From the NCBI GenBank assembly GCA_902557645.1, contig CACEAP010000005.1, forward strand, positions 74,181 through 138,180: a stretch of DNA of 64,000 nt, written 5' to 3'. Positions within the stretch are counted from its first letter, which is position 1; every line of letters starts with the position of its first letter. This stretch comes from an uncultured SAR86 cluster bacterium (GTDB lineage: Bacteria; Pseudomonadota; Gammaproteobacteria; Magnimaribacterales; D2472). The notes below the pieces were generated by a model, which was not told the DNA's origin, searched no databases, and saw nothing but the letters and a program-made list of their open reading frames with translations. A program made the translations under genes and the position numbers. Positions 49,751 through 60,914 of this stretch are shown here, piece after piece.

Positions 49751-51997
49751 TTAAGCTTTTACCTTTGTCTTTTTCTCAATAAATTTTAAAGACCCGTTTA
49801 CCATATCGATTTTTATCAAACCTCCAGCCTTTAAGTCGCCAAAAAGAAGTTTATCTACTAGTGGCTTTTTAATATTAGATGCAATAAACCTTTCCATAGG
49901 CCTTGCACCCATATCTTTATCATAGCCATTTTCTGCTATCCAATTAATAACAGCTTTTGATATTTCTAATTCAACATTTCTTTTATCTAATTGAGCTTGA
50001 AGTCTTATAAGGAATTTATCAACAACAGATAATATTATTTCTTTATTTAAATAATCAAATTGGATAATCTCATCTAGTCTATTTCTAAACTCAGGTGAGA
50101 ATAACTTATTAAGACTATTCATAGCATCAGATTCATTAGATTGATCACTAAACCCAATATTTCTTTTTGAGAGCATCTCAGCTCCAACATTGGTAGTCAT
50201 AATAAGTATTACGTTTCTGAAATCAGCTTTTCTACCGTTATTATCAGTAAGAACACCAGCATCCATTACTTGTAATAGAATATTAAAAATATCAGGATGA
50301 GCTTTCTCTATTTCATCAAGCAAAACAACTGAATAAGGTTGCTTAACAACTGCTTCAGTTAAAAGCCCTCCCTGATCAAATCCAACATAACCAGGAGGTG
50401 CACCAATAAGTCTTGATACGGTATGTCGTTCCATATATTCAGACATATCAAATCTAATTAATTCAACACCTAGAACATTTGCTAATTGCTTAGAAATTTC
50501 AGTTTTTCCTACACCTGTAGGACCGGTAAATAAAAATGAGCCTATAGTTTTATTATCATCTCTTAGTCCAACCCTTGATAGTTTAATTGCGCTACTAAGT
50601 GTTTCCACAGCAATATCTTGACCAAAGATAACTCTCTTTAAATCTTGCTCTATATTTTTTAAATTCTTTTTATCGGTTGTTGTAATTGACTGTTCTGGGA
50701 TCTTTGTAATTTTTGAAATTGTTTCTTCTATATCCTTTTGTTTTACAGTAATTTTTTTATCATTTTTTCTTGCTATATTTAAAGATGCACCAGTTTCATC
50801 TATTACATCTATAGCCTTGTCAGGAAGGAATTTATCATTTATATATTTTGAAGATAATTCAACAGCAGATTTAATTGATTCATCTGAAAACTTAACATTA
50901 TGATAATCTTCATAATTAGGCTTTATACCGTTTAATATCTCTACACATTCATCAAATGATGGTTCTGTGACATCAATTTTTTGAAATCTTCTTGATAAGG
51001 CTTGGTTTTGATTAAATATTCCTCTAAATTCTTGAAATGTTGTTGATCCTATACATCTAATAGTCCCTTTAGCTAAAGCAGGTTTAAGAAGATTAGAAAC
51101 ATCCATAGATCCACCAGATGCTGATCCAGCTCCAATAATTGTATGGATTTCATCAATAAATAAAATAGATTTATCATCATTATCTAAAAAATTTAAAACA
51201 CTTTTTAATCTTTTTTCAAAATCTCCACGATATTTAGTGCCAGCAATTAGTGCAGCAATATCTAATGCATAAACTATTGAATTATGCAGTATTTCAGGAA
51301 CTTGTTTTGAAATAATCTGTAAGGCAACACCTTCTGCTATTGCAGTTTTTCCAACTCCTGATTCACCTACCAATAAGGGGTTATTTTTCGTACGTCTTGC
51401 TAAAATTTGGATCATCCTAGCAATCTCATTTTCTCTTCCAATTAGTTTTTCTATTTTATTATCTATAGCAAGATTATTTAAATTTATAAGAAATTCATTT
51501 GAATCGGTTTTTGAATTCTCATCTTTTATCTCAGAATCATTATTATCAGATGATTTGTTTGGGGTTTCTGTATTATCTGGGCCGTGAGATATATAAGAAA
51601 CAATATCTAATCTAGAGACTCCGCTTTTAGATAATAGAAATACAGCATGGCTTTCTTTTTCAGAAAATATTGCAACAAGAATATTAATAGGTTTTACAAC
51701 ACCTTTTCCTGACGATTGAATATGGAAAACAGCTCTTTGAAGAACTCGTTGAAATCCTAAAGTTGGTTGTACAGGTTTAGTCTCGTCTGTTTTTAAAATA
51801 GTTGTATCTTGAAGATACTCTTCTATATCATTTTTTAACTTATCCTTATTAACTTTTAAGCTTTGCAGTGAATCGGATACATCAAAATCATTTAAAATCA
51901 TTAAAAGTAGATGCTCAATTGTTATATATTGAATATTTTTTTCTTGAGCTTGATCAAAGAGGGATGCTATTGATTGTTCTAATTCCTTGCTAAACAT
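49751..51997 (-). CDS. clpA: ATP-dependent Clp protease ATP-binding subunit ClpA
   Basis: A 748-residue AAA+ unfoldase. The N-domain (1-140) binds ClpS; AAA1 carries GESGVGKTAIAEG (Walker A) and LFIDEIHTIIGAGSASGG; AAA2 carries GPTGVGKTE and VVLLDEIEKAHPDIF; DMGARPMERFI near the end is the sensor-2 region. It feeds substrates, including N-degron proteins delivered by ClpS, into ClpP. It lies 2 nt after clpS. Length is close to the E. coli 758. Confidence 0.96.
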   Translation of the reverse strand: MFSKELEQSIASLFDQAQEKNIQYITIEHLLLMILNDFDVSDSLQSLKVNKDKLKNDIEEYLQDTTILKTDETKPVQPTLGFQRVLQRAVFHIQSSGKGVVKPINILVAIFSEKESHAVFLLSKSGVSRLDIVSYISHGPDNTETPNKSSDNNDSEIKDENSKTDSNEFLINLNNLAIDNKIEKLIGRENEIARMIQILARRTKNNPLLVGESGVGKTAIAEGVALQIISKQVPEILHNSIVYALDIAALIAGTKYRGDFEKRLKSVLNFLDNDDKSILFIDEIHTIIGAGSASGGSMDVSNLLKPALAKGTIRCIGSTTFQEFRGIFNQNQALSRRFQKIDVTEPSFDECVEILNGIKPNYEDYHNVKFSDESIKSAVELSSKYINDKFLPDKAIDVIDETGASLNIARKNDKKITVKQKDIEETISKITKIPEQSITTTDKKNLKNIEQDLKRVIFGQDIAVETLSSAIKLSRVGLRDDNKTIGSFLFTGPTGVGKTEISKQLANVLGVELIRFDMSEYMERHTVSRLIGAPPGYVGFDQGGLLTEAVVKQPYSVVLLDEIEKAHPDIFNILLQVMDAGVLTDNNGRKADFRNVILIMTTNVGAEMLSKRNIGFSDQSNESDAMNSLNKLFSPEFRNRLDEIIQFDYLNKEIILSVVDKFLIRLQAQLDKRNVELEISKAVINWIAENGYDKDMGARPMERFIASNIKKPLVDKLLFGDLKAGGLIKIDMVNGSLKFIEKKTKVKA

Positions 51998-51999
51998 AA

Positions 52000-52341
52000 T
52001 TAATCAGTTAAAGGTTCAATTTCACTCATAAGAGGATGTTCATGGGCTTGGGCCATTTTAATAATTTCATGTGATTTCATTTCTGCTATCTCTTTAGGAA
52101 ATATACCACAAACACCCTTTCCTCTTGAATGAACCGCCATCATTATTTGTGTTGCTTTTTCATGATCATGATTAAATATATATTGAAGTATGTAAACAAC
52201 AAATTCCATCGGTGTGTAATCATCGTTTAATAAAACAACCTGGTACATTGGTGGTTCTTTTACTTGTGGATCTTCTTCTAGAACTAAAGTCCCACTTGAG
52301 CGATCTAGTTCATTATCTTTTGATGAATTAAGCTTAATCAC
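52000..52341 (-). CDS. clpS: ClpS adaptor for N-end-rule substrates
   Basis: A 113-residue protein with [47 protein letters not shown], the complete ClpS core, whose [10 protein letters not shown] pocket recognises destabilising N-terminal residues. It delivers substrates to ClpA. The start overlaps the icd stop by 4 nt and clpA follows, so icd, clpS and clpA form one leftward unit. Confidence 0.95.
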   Translation of the reverse strand: MIKLNSSKDNELDRSSGTLVLEEDPQVKEPPMYQVVLLNDDYTPMEFVVYILQYIFNHDHEKATQIMMAVHSRGKGVCGIFPKEIAEMKSHEIIKMAQAHEHPLMSEIEPLTD

Positions 52342-53591
52342 ATCCTTTTAATCATTTCATTAGCAAATTCAGAACAGGATTTTAAATTTGCTTTATCCAT
52401 TAATCTTTCAAAATCATATGTAACCATTCTGTCGCCTATAGCCCCTTCCATAGATTTTATAATTAAATCTGCTGCTTCAGTCCAGCCTAGATGCCTCAAC
52501 ATCATTTCTGCAGAAAGAATCAAAGAACCAGGATTTACTTTATCTTGTCCAGCATATTTAGGAGCTGTTCCATGAGTAGCTTCAAAAACTGCACACTCAT
52601 CACCTATATTTGCACCTGGAGCAATTCCAATACCTCCAACACATGCAGCTAATGCATCAGAAATATAATCTCCATTAAGGTTCATTGTTGCAATTACATC
52701 ATATTCTTTTGGTCTAGTAAGTATTTGCTGAAGAAAAGCATCACAAATAACATCTTTTATAATAATTGTTTTTCCATTATTTGGATTTTTAATAGCATGC
52801 CAAGGTCCACCATCAAGCTCATTGCCAGCATAATCTGTTTGTGCCAACTCATAACCCCATTCCATAAAAGCACCCTCGGTATATTTCATAATATTACCTT
52901 TATGAACAAGCGTTACAGAAGATCTATCATTTGTTATGGCATAATCAAAAGCTTGTTTTACAAGTCTTTTAGTGCCTTCTTCGGATATTGGCTTAACTCC
53001 AAGCCCGGCTGTATCAGGAAAACGTATCTGTGTAGTTTTAAACTGATCTTGAAGAATTTTTATTAGCTGTTTTGCTTCATCGCTTTGTGACTGAAATTCT
53101 ATTCCTGCGTATATATCTTCAGAATTTTCTCTAAAAATAACCATATCAACATCAGCAGGATTTTTTACTGGGCTAGGTACTCCAGAAAAATATCTAATTG
53201 GTCTTAAACATACATATAAATCTAATATTTGTCTTAAAGAAACATTTAAAGATCTAATACCTCCCCCAATTGGTGTTGTTAAAGGGCCTTTTATACTCAC
53301 AACGTATTCTCTTAACGCTTCAATAGTTTCATCAGGCAGCCAAGTATCTTTTGAGTACACATTTGTTGATTTCTCACCACAGTAGACTTCCATCCACTCA
53401 ATTTTTCTATCACCTTTATAAGCTTTTTCTACCGCATTATTAACTACATCTATCATTGCTGGAGTTATATCTACACCTATACCATCACCTTCTATAAATG
53501 GAATAATAGGATTATCTGGAACAGTTAAAATGCCATCTTTAATGGAAATTTTTGAACCTGTTTTAGGTACTTTGATATTTTTATATGCCAT
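52338..53591 (-). CDS. icd: NADP-dependent isocitrate dehydrogenase
   Basis: A 417-residue TCA-cycle enzyme. [45 protein letters not shown] (substrate Ser/Asn/Arg), [61 protein letters not shown] and [27 protein letters not shown] are all as in the homodimeric NADP type. It competes with isocitrate lyase (aceA, 4 kb away) for isocitrate; no AceK kinase-phosphatase gene is present here. Divergent from mnmA. Confidence 0.96.
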   Translation of the reverse strand: MAYKNIKVPKTGSKISIKDGILTVPDNPIIPFIEGDGIGVDITPAMIDVVNNAVEKAYKGDRKIEWMEVYCGEKSTNVYSKDTWLPDETIEALREYVVSIKGPLTTPIGGGIRSLNVSLRQILDLYVCLRPIRYFSGVPSPVKNPADVDMVIFRENSEDIYAGIEFQSQSDEAKQLIKILQDQFKTTQIRFPDTAGLGVKPISEEGTKRLVKQAFDYAITNDRSSVTLVHKGNIMKYTEGAFMEWGYELAQTDYAGNELDGGPWHAIKNPNNGKTIIIKDVICDAFLQQILTRPKEYDVIATMNLNGDYISDALAACVGGIGIAPGANIGDECAVFEATHGTAPKYAGQDKVNPGSLILSAEMMLRHLGWTEAADLIIKSMEGAIGDRMVTYDFERLMDKANLKSCSEFANEMIKRM

Positions 53592-53676
53592 TTATAGTTC
53601 CTTATTTTATTAAAGCTTTATAATAGATAAGCGGGTGATGATTATACTCTAATTGAAATATTTTTTTTACCTTATC

Positions 53677-54771
53677 ATGCAAAATATGAATACAAATAAA
53701 ACAATAATAGTAGGTATGTCAGGAGGTGTTGATTCATCTGTGGCTGCTCTGCTTTTAAAAGAGCAAGGATATAAAGTAAAAGGTTTGTTCATGCAAAATT
53801 GGCAAACAGAAGCTGGTGAAGAATGCACTTCGGAAATAGATTTTAAGGACGCATCTAAAGTATGTGATTTGTTAGATATTCCTCTCCATAGAGCAAATTT
53901 TGCAGATGAGTATTGGGATAGAGTATTTAAAGAATTTTTAAGTGAGCATGAAAAAGGCAGAACGCCTAATCCTGATATTTTATGCAATAGAGAAATTAAG
54001 TTTAAATCATTTCTAGATTATGCAATAAAAATTGGGGCTGATTTAATTGCAACTGGCCACTATGCTAATTTAAAAATAATAGATAATTCTACATATTTAA
54101 CTAGAGCAATTGATCTTGACAAGGATCAAACATATTTCTTACATGAAGTTAAAGAGAATGAATTTAAAAAATGCATCTTTCCTCTTTCAAAATATACAAA
54201 AAATGAAGTTAGGGAGATTGCGAAAAAGCATAAATTACCTATTGCTGATAAAAAAGATTCGGTAGGAATATGTTTTATTGGTGAAAGAAATTTAAAAGAT
54301 TTTTTAAATAAATTTATAACATTTGAAAAAGGTAAAATTAAAGATGAAAATGGATGCGTTATTGGTGAACATCAAGGATCAATTTTATATACTGAAGGTC
54401 AAAGACAAGGTTTAAATATTGGAGGTGTTAAGGGTCGTGATGAACTACCTTGGTATGTCTTTAAGAAGGACATTAAAAATAATGAAATAAGCGTTTGTCA
54501 GGGTGTAAACAATAATTTGCTTATGAATTCGTCACTTTGGCTTGAGGAAATCAATTATATAAATAATAAAGAGCCTACATATCCATATGATTGCTTTGTT
54601 CAAGTTAGACATCAACATAAACCTGTTCAATGCTCAGTTGATAAAAATAATAATGGATTTTTAATTAATTTTTCAAAAAAAATAAGAGCTATTGCACCAG
54701 GACAGTCGGCTGTACTTTATAATAACGATATATGTCTTGGCGGTGGAATCATTGCTAAAACATTTAAATAA
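53677..54771 (+). CDS. mnmA: tRNA-specific 2-thiouridylase
   Basis: Makes 2-thiouridine at wobble U34 of tRNA-Lys, -Glu and -Gln. Shown by the PP-loop GMSGGVDSSVAALLL, catalytic Cys in PDILCNREIKF and the sulfur-carrying Cys in DSVGICFIGERN. The chosen start (MQNMNTNKTII) gives 364 residues; a TTG at 53653 would add eight hydrophobic residues with no homology, and the inner ATG at 53686 is also possible. purB follows closely; hflD, normally between the two in E. coli, is missing. Confidence 0.95.
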   Translation: MQNMNTNKTIIVGMSGGVDSSVAALLLKEQGYKVKGLFMQNWQTEAGEECTSEIDFKDASKVCDLLDIPLHRANFADEYWDRVFKEFLSEHEKGRTPNPDILCNREIKFKSFLDYAIKIGADLIATGHYANLKIIDNSTYLTRAIDLDKDQTYFLHEVKENEFKKCIFPLSKYTKNEVREIAKKHKLPIADKKDSVGICFIGERNLKDFLNKFITFEKGKIKDENGCVIGEHQGSILYTEGQRQGLNIGGVKGRDELPWYVFKKDIKNNEISVCQGVNNNLLMNSSLWLEEINYINNKEPTYPYDCFVQVRHQHKPVQCSVDKNNNGFLINFSKKIRAIAPGQSAVLYNNDICLGGGIIAKTFK

Positions 54772-54784
54772 ATATACTTATACT

Positions 54785-56140
54785 ATGACAAAACTGCATG
54801 ACAATATTTCTCCTTTAGATAGTAGATATGCAGCTAAGATTGAATCTACTAGGCTTATTTTTTCAGAAGCAAACTTAATTAAAATAAGATTTGAAATTGA
54901 AATTGATTGGTTAATTTATTTATGTAAAAAGCTTCCAAAAAAATTTCCGAATATTTCAAATAACTCCTTAAAGAAAATTTTAAATTTTAAAAACAGTTTT
55001 AATGAAAAATCTGTATTAGCTATTAAAAAGATAGAGTTAAAAACAAACCATGATGTTAAAGCTGTTGAATACTATATACGAGATTTTTTTCTAAAAGATA
55101 GGGTTTTAAGTAAATACATTAACTTAATTCATTTTGGACTAACTAGTGAGGATCTAAATTCGTTAAGTTATGCTGTAATTATAAAAACTGGAATTAGCGA
55201 CCATTTAAATAATCTAAAATCATTACAAGTTTTATTAGCAAAAAAATCTAAACAGTGGTCTGTTATCCCACTATTAGCCAGAACTCATGGCCAACCAGCT
55301 TCTCCTTCAACTTTAGGTAAAGAAATAAAAGTTTTCCATTCTCGTATAGATGCGCAAATCAATTCCTTAAAATTAATATATCCCTTAGCAAAATGGTCTG
55401 GTGCAACTGGTAATTTTCATACTTTTAATTTAGTGGATGATTCTATTAATTGGCCAAAAGTATGTAATCAATTTATAAAACAATATGGTGTAAAGCAAAA
55501 TCTATTAACAACTCAAATTGAGCCCCATGATTGGATAGCTGAGCTTTGTCATAATATATCTAGAATCAATAATATAATGATTGATTTAGATCAAGATATT
55601 TGGATGTATATAACAAACGATATTTTTAAACTTAAACTTCTTAAAGGTGAAGTTGGTTCATCAACTATGCCTCATAAAGTTAATCCGATTGATTTTGAGA
55701 ATTCAGAAGGCAATCTTGGCATTGCAAACAGTTTATTAGAGTTTTTTGCATCAAAACTTCAAAAATCTAGAATGCAAAGAGATCTGTCTGATTCGACAGT
55801 TCTAAGAAATGTTGGTCTTGGTTTTGGTTATTCAGCACTTGCAATTTCAAGTCTTATAAAGGGTTTAAATAAACTAACTCCTAATTTAGATAAATTAGAT
55901 AGTGAACTGAATCAAAATTGGGAAGTTCTAACCGAAGCAGTTCAAACAATAATGAGATATGAAGGTATTCCAGATGCATATGAACAATTAAAAGATCTCT
56001 CAAGAGGTTCTTCAATTACCAAAGATGAATATATAGACTTTGTTAAGTCATTAAATTTAACCTCTGATTCAAAAGAAAAGCTTTTGAAACTATCACCATA
56101 TACATATACTGGATTAGCAAATTTTTTAGCTAAATCATAA
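54785..56140 (+). CDS. purB: Adenylosuccinate lyase
   Basis: A 451-residue lyase of the fumarase/aspartase superfamily acting twice in purine synthesis. It starts MTKLHDNISPLDSRYAAKI; catalytic-site segments are FGLTSEDLNSLSYAV, ARTHGQPASPSTLGKE, TTQIEPHDWIAEL and the signature GSSTMPHKVNPIDFENSEGN with the flexible-loop serine. A longer in-frame start at 54692 would overlap mnmA and lacks homology. It lies 13 nt after mnmA. Length matches the E. coli protein (456). Confidence 0.95.
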   Translation: MTKLHDNISPLDSRYAAKIESTRLIFSEANLIKIRFEIEIDWLIYLCKKLPKKFPNISNNSLKKILNFKNSFNEKSVLAIKKIELKTNHDVKAVEYYIRDFFLKDRVLSKYINLIHFGLTSEDLNSLSYAVIIKTGISDHLNNLKSLQVLLAKKSKQWSVIPLLARTHGQPASPSTLGKEIKVFHSRIDAQINSLKLIYPLAKWSGATGNFHTFNLVDDSINWPKVCNQFIKQYGVKQNLLTTQIEPHDWIAELCHNISRINNIMIDLDQDIWMYITNDIFKLKLLKGEVGSSTMPHKVNPIDFENSEGNLGIANSLLEFFASKLQKSRMQRDLSDSTVLRNVGLGFGYSALAISSLIKGLNKLTPNLDKLDSELNQNWEVLTEAVQTIMRYEGIPDAYEQLKDLSRGSSITKDEYIDFVKSLNLTSDSKEKLLKLSPYTYTGLANFLAKS

Positions 56141-56216
56141 AATTATAAATTTTTTGTAGTAAAACTACATAATAACTCTTTAAAAAATACTTTAACTGAA
56201 GTGTTTTTAAATAGAT

Positions 56217-56222
56217 TTGACA
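56217..56222 (+). promoter_or_regulatory. Possible -35 box for aceA
   Basis: An exact TTGACA, 58-63 nt upstream of the aceA ATG, in an AT-rich 139-nt gap. The best -10 at 17 bp (TTAACT) is poor, so assignment is tentative. Confidence 0.25.
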
Positions 56223-56279
56223 ATTAATTACAATTAAATTTAACTACACTACATATTAATAAGTGGGAGTTAATTAATC

Positions 56280-57860
56280 ATGTCTAATCTTAATAACGAA
56301 GTTAATAAAGCAAAAGATGTTTCTTCAATGAATAGTGATTCATGGAGTGCTATCGATCCAAATTATGTAGCACGTATGCGACTTCAAAACCGTTTTAAAA
56401 CAGGTATTGATATAGCAAAATATACATCGTCTATTATGCGTAAAGATATGGATCAATATGATAATGATTCAAGCTTATATACACAGTCGCTTGGTTGTTG
56501 GCATGGATTTATAGGCCAGCAAAAAATGATTTCAATTAAAAAACATTTTGGTACAAATGATAAAAAATATCTTTATTTATCAGGATGGATGATTGCAGCT
56601 TTAAGATCAGATTTTGGACCCCTTCCAGATCAATCTATGCATGAAAAAACTTCAGTAGCTGGCCTAATTGAAGAACTTTATACTTTTCTAAGACAGGCAG
56701 ACGCAAGAGAGTTAGGCGGTCTTTTTAGAGAATTAGATGCTGCTGAAGGAGATGCAAAGGCTGATGTTCAAAATAAAATTGATAGTTTTGAAACTCATGT
56801 TGTTCCAATTATCGCAGATATCGATGCAGGATTTGGTAATGCTGAAGCAACTTATCTTATGGCAAAACAAATGATTGAAGCTGGTGCTTGTTGTATACAA
56901 ATTGAAAATCAAGTCTCTGATGAAAAACAATGCGGTCATCAAGATGGAAAGGTAACTGTTCCACATGCTGATTTTTTAGCAAAAATTAATGCAGTTCGAT
57001 ATGCGTTCTTGGAGCTTGGTGTTGATGATGGAGTCATTGTTGCAAGAACTGACTCACTTGGTGCAGGTCTTACAAAGCAAATTGCAGTTACAAGAGAAAA
57101 AGGTGATTTGGGAGATCAATATAATTCCTTTTTAGATGTTGAAGAAGTCTCTAATAATGATATGAATCATGGTGATGTGCTTATCAATCAAGATGGAAAA
57201 TTAGTTAGACCAAAGAGACTTCCAAGTAACCTTTATAGATTTAAAGATGGGACCGGTGAAGCAAGATGTATATTAGACTCTATTACAAGTCTTCAAAATG
57301 GAGCTGACTTAATATGGATAGAAACTGAAAAACCACATATTGACCAGATTGGTTCAATGATGAAAGAAATAAAAAAAGTTATTCCTAATGCTAAATTAGT
57401 CTATAACAATAGTCCCTCATTTAACTGGACATTAAATTTTAGACAACAAGTTTATGATGCATGGGAAGGTGAAGGTAAAGATTTATCTAATTATGATAGA
57501 GCTGATCTTATGAATGAGAGTTATGATAATTCAGATCTCTCTATTGAGGCTGATGATAAAATTAGAACTTTTCAAGCTGATGCTGCAAGAGAGGCGGGAA
57601 TATTCCACCATTTAATTACTCTACCTACTTACCATACCGCTGCCCTATCAACTGATAATCTTGCTAAAAAATATTTTGGTGATCAGGGTATGTTAGGTTA
57701 TGTAGCTGGTGTACAAAGGAAAGAAATTAGAGAAGGTATTGCATGTGTAAAACATCAAAACATGGCTGGTTCAGACATGGGAGATGATCATAAAGAATAT
57801 TTTGCTGGTGAAGCTGCTTTAAAAGCTTCAGGTAAAGATAATACTATGAATCAATTTTAA
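56280..57860 (+). CDS. aceA: Isocitrate lyase (large type)
   Basis: A 526-residue glyoxylate-cycle enzyme of the long type also found in pseudomonads. Signature DEKQCGHQDGKVTVPH with the catalytic Cys, DIDAGFGNAEATYLMAKQMIEAGACCIQIENQ (metal and substrate binding), VARTDSLGAG and LVYNNSPSFNWT. It splits isocitrate to glyoxylate and succinate, allowing growth on acetate or fatty acids. GGGAG precedes the ATG by about 12 nt. It is a single-gene unit; malate synthase is not in the window. Confidence 0.95.
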   Translation: MSNLNNEVNKAKDVSSMNSDSWSAIDPNYVARMRLQNRFKTGIDIAKYTSSIMRKDMDQYDNDSSLYTQSLGCWHGFIGQQKMISIKKHFGTNDKKYLYLSGWMIAALRSDFGPLPDQSMHEKTSVAGLIEELYTFLRQADARELGGLFRELDAAEGDAKADVQNKIDSFETHVVPIIADIDAGFGNAEATYLMAKQMIEAGACCIQIENQVSDEKQCGHQDGKVTVPHADFLAKINAVRYAFLELGVDDGVIVARTDSLGAGLTKQIAVTREKGDLGDQYNSFLDVEEVSNNDMNHGDVLINQDGKLVRPKRLPSNLYRFKDGTGEARCILDSITSLQNGADLIWIETEKPHIDQIGSMMKEIKKVIPNAKLVYNNSPSFNWTLNFRQQVYDAWEGEGKDLSNYDRADLMNESYDNSDLSIEADDKIRTFQADAAREAGIFHHLITLPTYHTAALSTDNLAKKYFGDQGMLGYVAGVQRKEIREGIACVKHQNMAGSDMGDDHKEYFAGEAALKASGKDNTMNQF

Positions 57861-57876
57861 TTAAATTAAGAATAGA

Positions 57877-58050
57877 TTAACTTTTACAAGTGTTTTCAGT
57901 TCTGCCACATATTTGACACGGAGTGCCGTCATCCATATTAGCTATGCCACCACAAGAGCCAGATATAGGTTTATTATTAGTAATTACTCCAACTGCCAAT
58001 AAGGCAAATGAGGTAAATAATAATAAGACTCCTAGTGCTATCTCAATCAT
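57877..58050 (-). CDS. nqrM: Na+-NQR maturation factor NqrM
   Basis: A short gene of 57 residues. One membrane helix (about 3-23, IALGVLLLFTSFALLAVGVI) then a Cys-rich domain GSCGGIANMDDGTPCQICGR...C, the NqrM (DUF539) pattern of four conserved Cys. NqrM is required for iron incorporation at the NqrD/NqrE interface. It overlaps the apbE stop as ATGA, so it is the last gene of the nqr operon. Confidence 0.92.
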   Translation of the reverse strand: MIEIALGVLLLFTSFALLAVGVITNNKPISGSCGGIANMDDGTPCQICGRTENTCKS

Positions 58051-59042
58051 AATTGCAGATCATACCACTTCTGAGATTTAATTAATTCTAATTCATCATT
58101 ATTATCTATAATGAACATTGCAGGTATTTCGTATTTATTTGCAAATTTCAACCCCTCTTTGTAACCCATAACATTTAAAGCAGTTGCATATGCATCTGCT
58201 CGAGTTGCAGAATCAGTTGAAATTACGGTAATAGATTTATGAGTTATATCAATAGATTTATTGGTATTTGGATTGATTGTATGAGTAATAATTTTTCCAT
58301 TAACATATCTATAATTTCTATATTCACCAGATGTGGCAATAGCTATAAATGGAAGATTTATGTTTGAAACAGTAGTAATAATATTATTGTTAGGTTTATC
58401 TGGATTTTGTATACCCACCTTCCATGGATCACCTTTATTAAATCCACTTATAATTATTTCACCGCCTATATCGATAAGATGATTATTTAAATTTTGTTTT
58501 TTTAAATAATCATGAATTTTTTGAACTGCATAACCCTTAGCAATTGAAGATAGATCAAACCAAAAATCTTCATATTTAATTAAGTTATTATTTTTTATTT
58601 CAAATTTTTTATTCATCTTACTTAAGTTGGTAGTAAGATCTTTATCAAAATCTGGAGCAAAACCTTTGGATGCAGATATTTTTCCTAGAGTAATATCATA
58701 CAAACCATTACTTTGTTCTGAGATTTTATTTGCAGTACTGATCAAAAATTCTAACTCTGATGAGATTTTAAGTGATGTGTTTATAGGTTTTCTATTTATA
58801 TGAGCTACTTCAGAGTCATTTTTATAATTAGAGGCAATATAATCAATAGAATTTAAAATTTCTTTAATCTTAGTGAGGTGATGATCAGAAATATAATCTG
58901 ATGAAGTTATATTCCAGCTAGTTCCATAGACGTTTCCATTTAAAACTGTATTAGATTTTGAATTGAATTCATAAGCTGTATAAACACATAATAAACCAAT
59001 TGCAAATGCAAAAATCTTCGAAATAAATTGTCTACTTAACAA
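58047..59042 (-). CDS. apbE: FAD:protein FMN transferase
   Basis: A 331-residue exported flavin transferase with an N-terminal hydrophobic anchor (about 6-22). Motifs VYGTSWNIT, SNYKNDSEVAHINR, FWFDLSSIAKGYAVQKIHDYL, LIDIGGEIIISG, ATSGEYRNYR and STDSATRADAYATALNVMG are as in ApbE. It attaches FMN to Thr residues of NqrB and NqrC in the periplasm; both targets are encoded upstream in this operon. It lies 6 nt after nqrF. Confidence 0.95.
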   Translation of the reverse strand: MLSRQFISKIFAFAIGLLCVYTAYEFNSKSNTVLNGNVYGTSWNITSSDYISDHHLTKIKEILNSIDYIASNYKNDSEVAHINRKPINTSLKISSELEFLISTANKISEQSNGLYDITLGKISASKGFAPDFDKDLTTNLSKMNKKFEIKNNNLIKYEDFWFDLSSIAKGYAVQKIHDYLKKQNLNNHLIDIGGEIIISGFNKGDPWKVGIQNPDKPNNNIITTVSNINLPFIAIATSGEYRNYRYVNGKIITHTINPNTNKSIDITHKSITVISTDSATRADAYATALNVMGYKEGLKFANKYEIPAMFIIDNNDELELIKSQKWYDLQL

Positions 59043-59048
59043 AAGTAA

Positions 59049-60278
59049 TTAGCCACCAAAATCATCAAGAGCAATATTTTCAGGCTCAACGCCAAGATTT
59101 AATAATAAATCAATTACTGCTTTATTCATCATTGGTGGGCCACACATGTAATATTCACAATCCTCAGGAGCCTCATGCTCCTTTAAATAATTTTCGTATA
59201 GAACTTGATGGATAAATCCAGTCTCTCCATCCCAATCATCTTCAGGTTGAGGATCAGACAAGGCAACATGCCATTCAAAATTATCATTTTCTTCTGCAAG
59301 CTTATTAAATTCATCTACATAAAACATTTCTTTTAGGCTTCTTGCTCCATACCAAAATGTTATTTTTCTATCTGAATTAATTCTTAATAATTGATCAAAG
59401 ATATGTGAACGCATTGGTGCCATACCTGCACCTCCGCCAACAAATACCATTTCATTTGTCGTCTCTTTTGCAAAGAACTCCCCAAATGGACCAAAAACCT
59501 TAACTTTATCGCCTGGTTTTAAGTTAAATGTCCATGATGACATAACTCCAGGTGGAAAATCAGTACCAGGAGGCGGTGATGCAATTCGTATATTAAATTT
59601 AATAATACCTTTCTCTTCTGGGTAATTAGCCATTGAATATGCTCTAATTACAGGCTCATTATTTATTGCTTTATTATCCCAAATTTTAAATTTATCCCAA
59701 TCTTCATGATATTCCTTATCAATATTAAAATCTTTATAATCAATTTCATACTCAGGAGCTTCAAGTTGGACATATCCTCCAGCTTTAAAATCAACAGATT
59801 CACCATCAGGTAATTTTAGAATTAACTCCTTAATGAAAGTTGCAACATTGTCATTAGATATAACTTCACATTCCCATTCCTTTACACCAAAAATTTCTTC
59901 AGGAACATTAATCTTTAAATCATTTTTAACAGCTACTTGGCATGATAGTCTCCACCCATCATTACGTTCACGCGTATTAAAATGTGATTCTTCGGTTGGA
60001 AGTATTGAACCACCGCCTTCAAGAACTTGGCATTTACATTGACTACAAGTTCCACCCCCACCACACGCAGATGATAAAAATATTTTATTTTCTGCAAGTG
60101 TTTGAAGAAGTTTTGAACCAGCCGCAACCTTTATTGGGTTAGCAGAATCGCCATTAATTTCTATAGAAACAGAGCCAGTGCTGACAAGCTGTGATCTAGC
60201 AGCAAGTATTATTAAGACTAATATCAAAACAACACTAGTAAAACCAACTACACCTAAAAATAAATCAAGAAAGTCCAT
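59049..60278 (-). CDS. nqrF: Na+-translocating NADH:quinone reductase subunit F
   Basis: A 409-residue subunit: one N-terminal helix (about 5-27), a [2Fe-2S] domain ([21 protein letters not shown], with the last Cys in WRLSCQV), an FAD-binding domain (RAYSMANYP) and an NADH-binding domain ([16 protein letters not shown] ... [13 protein letters not shown]). It is the entry point for NADH electrons. Starts 15 nt after nqrE. Confidence 0.96.
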   Translation of the reverse strand: MDFLDLFLGVVGFTSVVLILVLIILAARSQLVSTGSVSIEINGDSANPIKVAAGSKLLQTLAENKIFLSSACGGGGTCSQCKCQVLEGGGSILPTEESHFNTRERNDGWRLSCQVAVKNDLKINVPEEIFGVKEWECEVISNDNVATFIKELILKLPDGESVDFKAGGYVQLEAPEYEIDYKDFNIDKEYHEDWDKFKIWDNKAINNEPVIRAYSMANYPEEKGIIKFNIRIASPPPGTDFPPGVMSSWTFNLKPGDKVKVFGPFGEFFAKETTNEMVFVGGGAGMAPMRSHIFDQLLRINSDRKITFWYGARSLKEMFYVDEFNKLAEENDNFEWHVALSDPQPEDDWDGETGFIHQVLYENYLKEHEAPEDCEYYMCGPPMMNKAVIDLLLNLGVEPENIALDDFGG

Positions 60279-60293
60279 AAAATCAACCTTTAA

Positions 60294-60914
60294 TTAAAGA
60301 GAAATACCACCAAATGACATAAAACCAAAACTCATTAAGCCTACAATTATAAATGTTGCACCAAGACCTTGAAGGCCATCAGGAATATCTGAATATTTTA
60401 ACTTTTCTCTTATTCCAGCAAGAATAACAATTGCTAAAGCCCAACCAAAACCTGCACCTAATCCATAAACTACACTCTCACCAAACATGAGATCTTTTTC
60501 AACCATAAATAAAGATGCGCCTAAAATAGCACAATTAACAGTAATTAATGGTAAAAATACTCCTAAAGCATTATATAAAGCTGGCACATATCTATCCAAA
60601 AACATTTCGAGGATTTGCACAACAGCAGCTATTACACCTATATAACTAATAAGCCCAATAAATTGTAAGTTTACATCAGCAAAACTTGGTCCTAACCATG
60701 ACCCTAACGCTCCATCTCTAATAACAAAATTATAAAGAAAATTATTTAAAGGAACTGTGATGAGACAAACAACAATTACAGCTATACCAAGTCCAAATGC
60801 AGCATCAATTTTCTTTGAGATAGCAATAAAAGTACACATCCCTAAGAATACTGATAAAGCAATATTTTCTATAAAAACAGTAGTAACGAATAAACTCAGA
60901 TAATGTTCAAACAT
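60294..60914 (-). CDS. nqrE: Na+-NQR subunit E
   Basis: A 206-residue polytopic membrane subunit, beginning [31 protein letters not shown] and with [37 protein letters not shown]. The Cys in the half-helices of NqrD and NqrE co-ordinate the iron centre in the membrane (C26 and C120-type Cys are present). Overlaps nqrD by 8 nt. Confidence 0.96.
   Translation of the reverse strand: MFEHYLSLFVTTVFIENIALSVFLGMCTFIAISKKIDAAFGLGIAVIVVCLITVPLNNFLYNFVIRDGALGSWLGPSFADVNLQFIGLISYIGVIAAVVQILEMFLDRYVPALYNALGVFLPLITVNCAILGASLFMVEKDLMFGESVVYGLGAGFGWALAIVILAGIREKLKYSDIPDGLQGLGATFIIVGLMSFGFMSFGGISL

Noticed and set aside
52725-53066. Long open frame antisense to icd
   Set aside because: It is fully contained in the strongly conserved icd gene, and its translation has no recognisable features.
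54692-54784. Longer start for purB
   Set aside because: It overlaps the 3' end of mnmA and has no resemblance to adenylosuccinate lyase; MTKLHDNISPLDSRY at 54785 is the conserved start.
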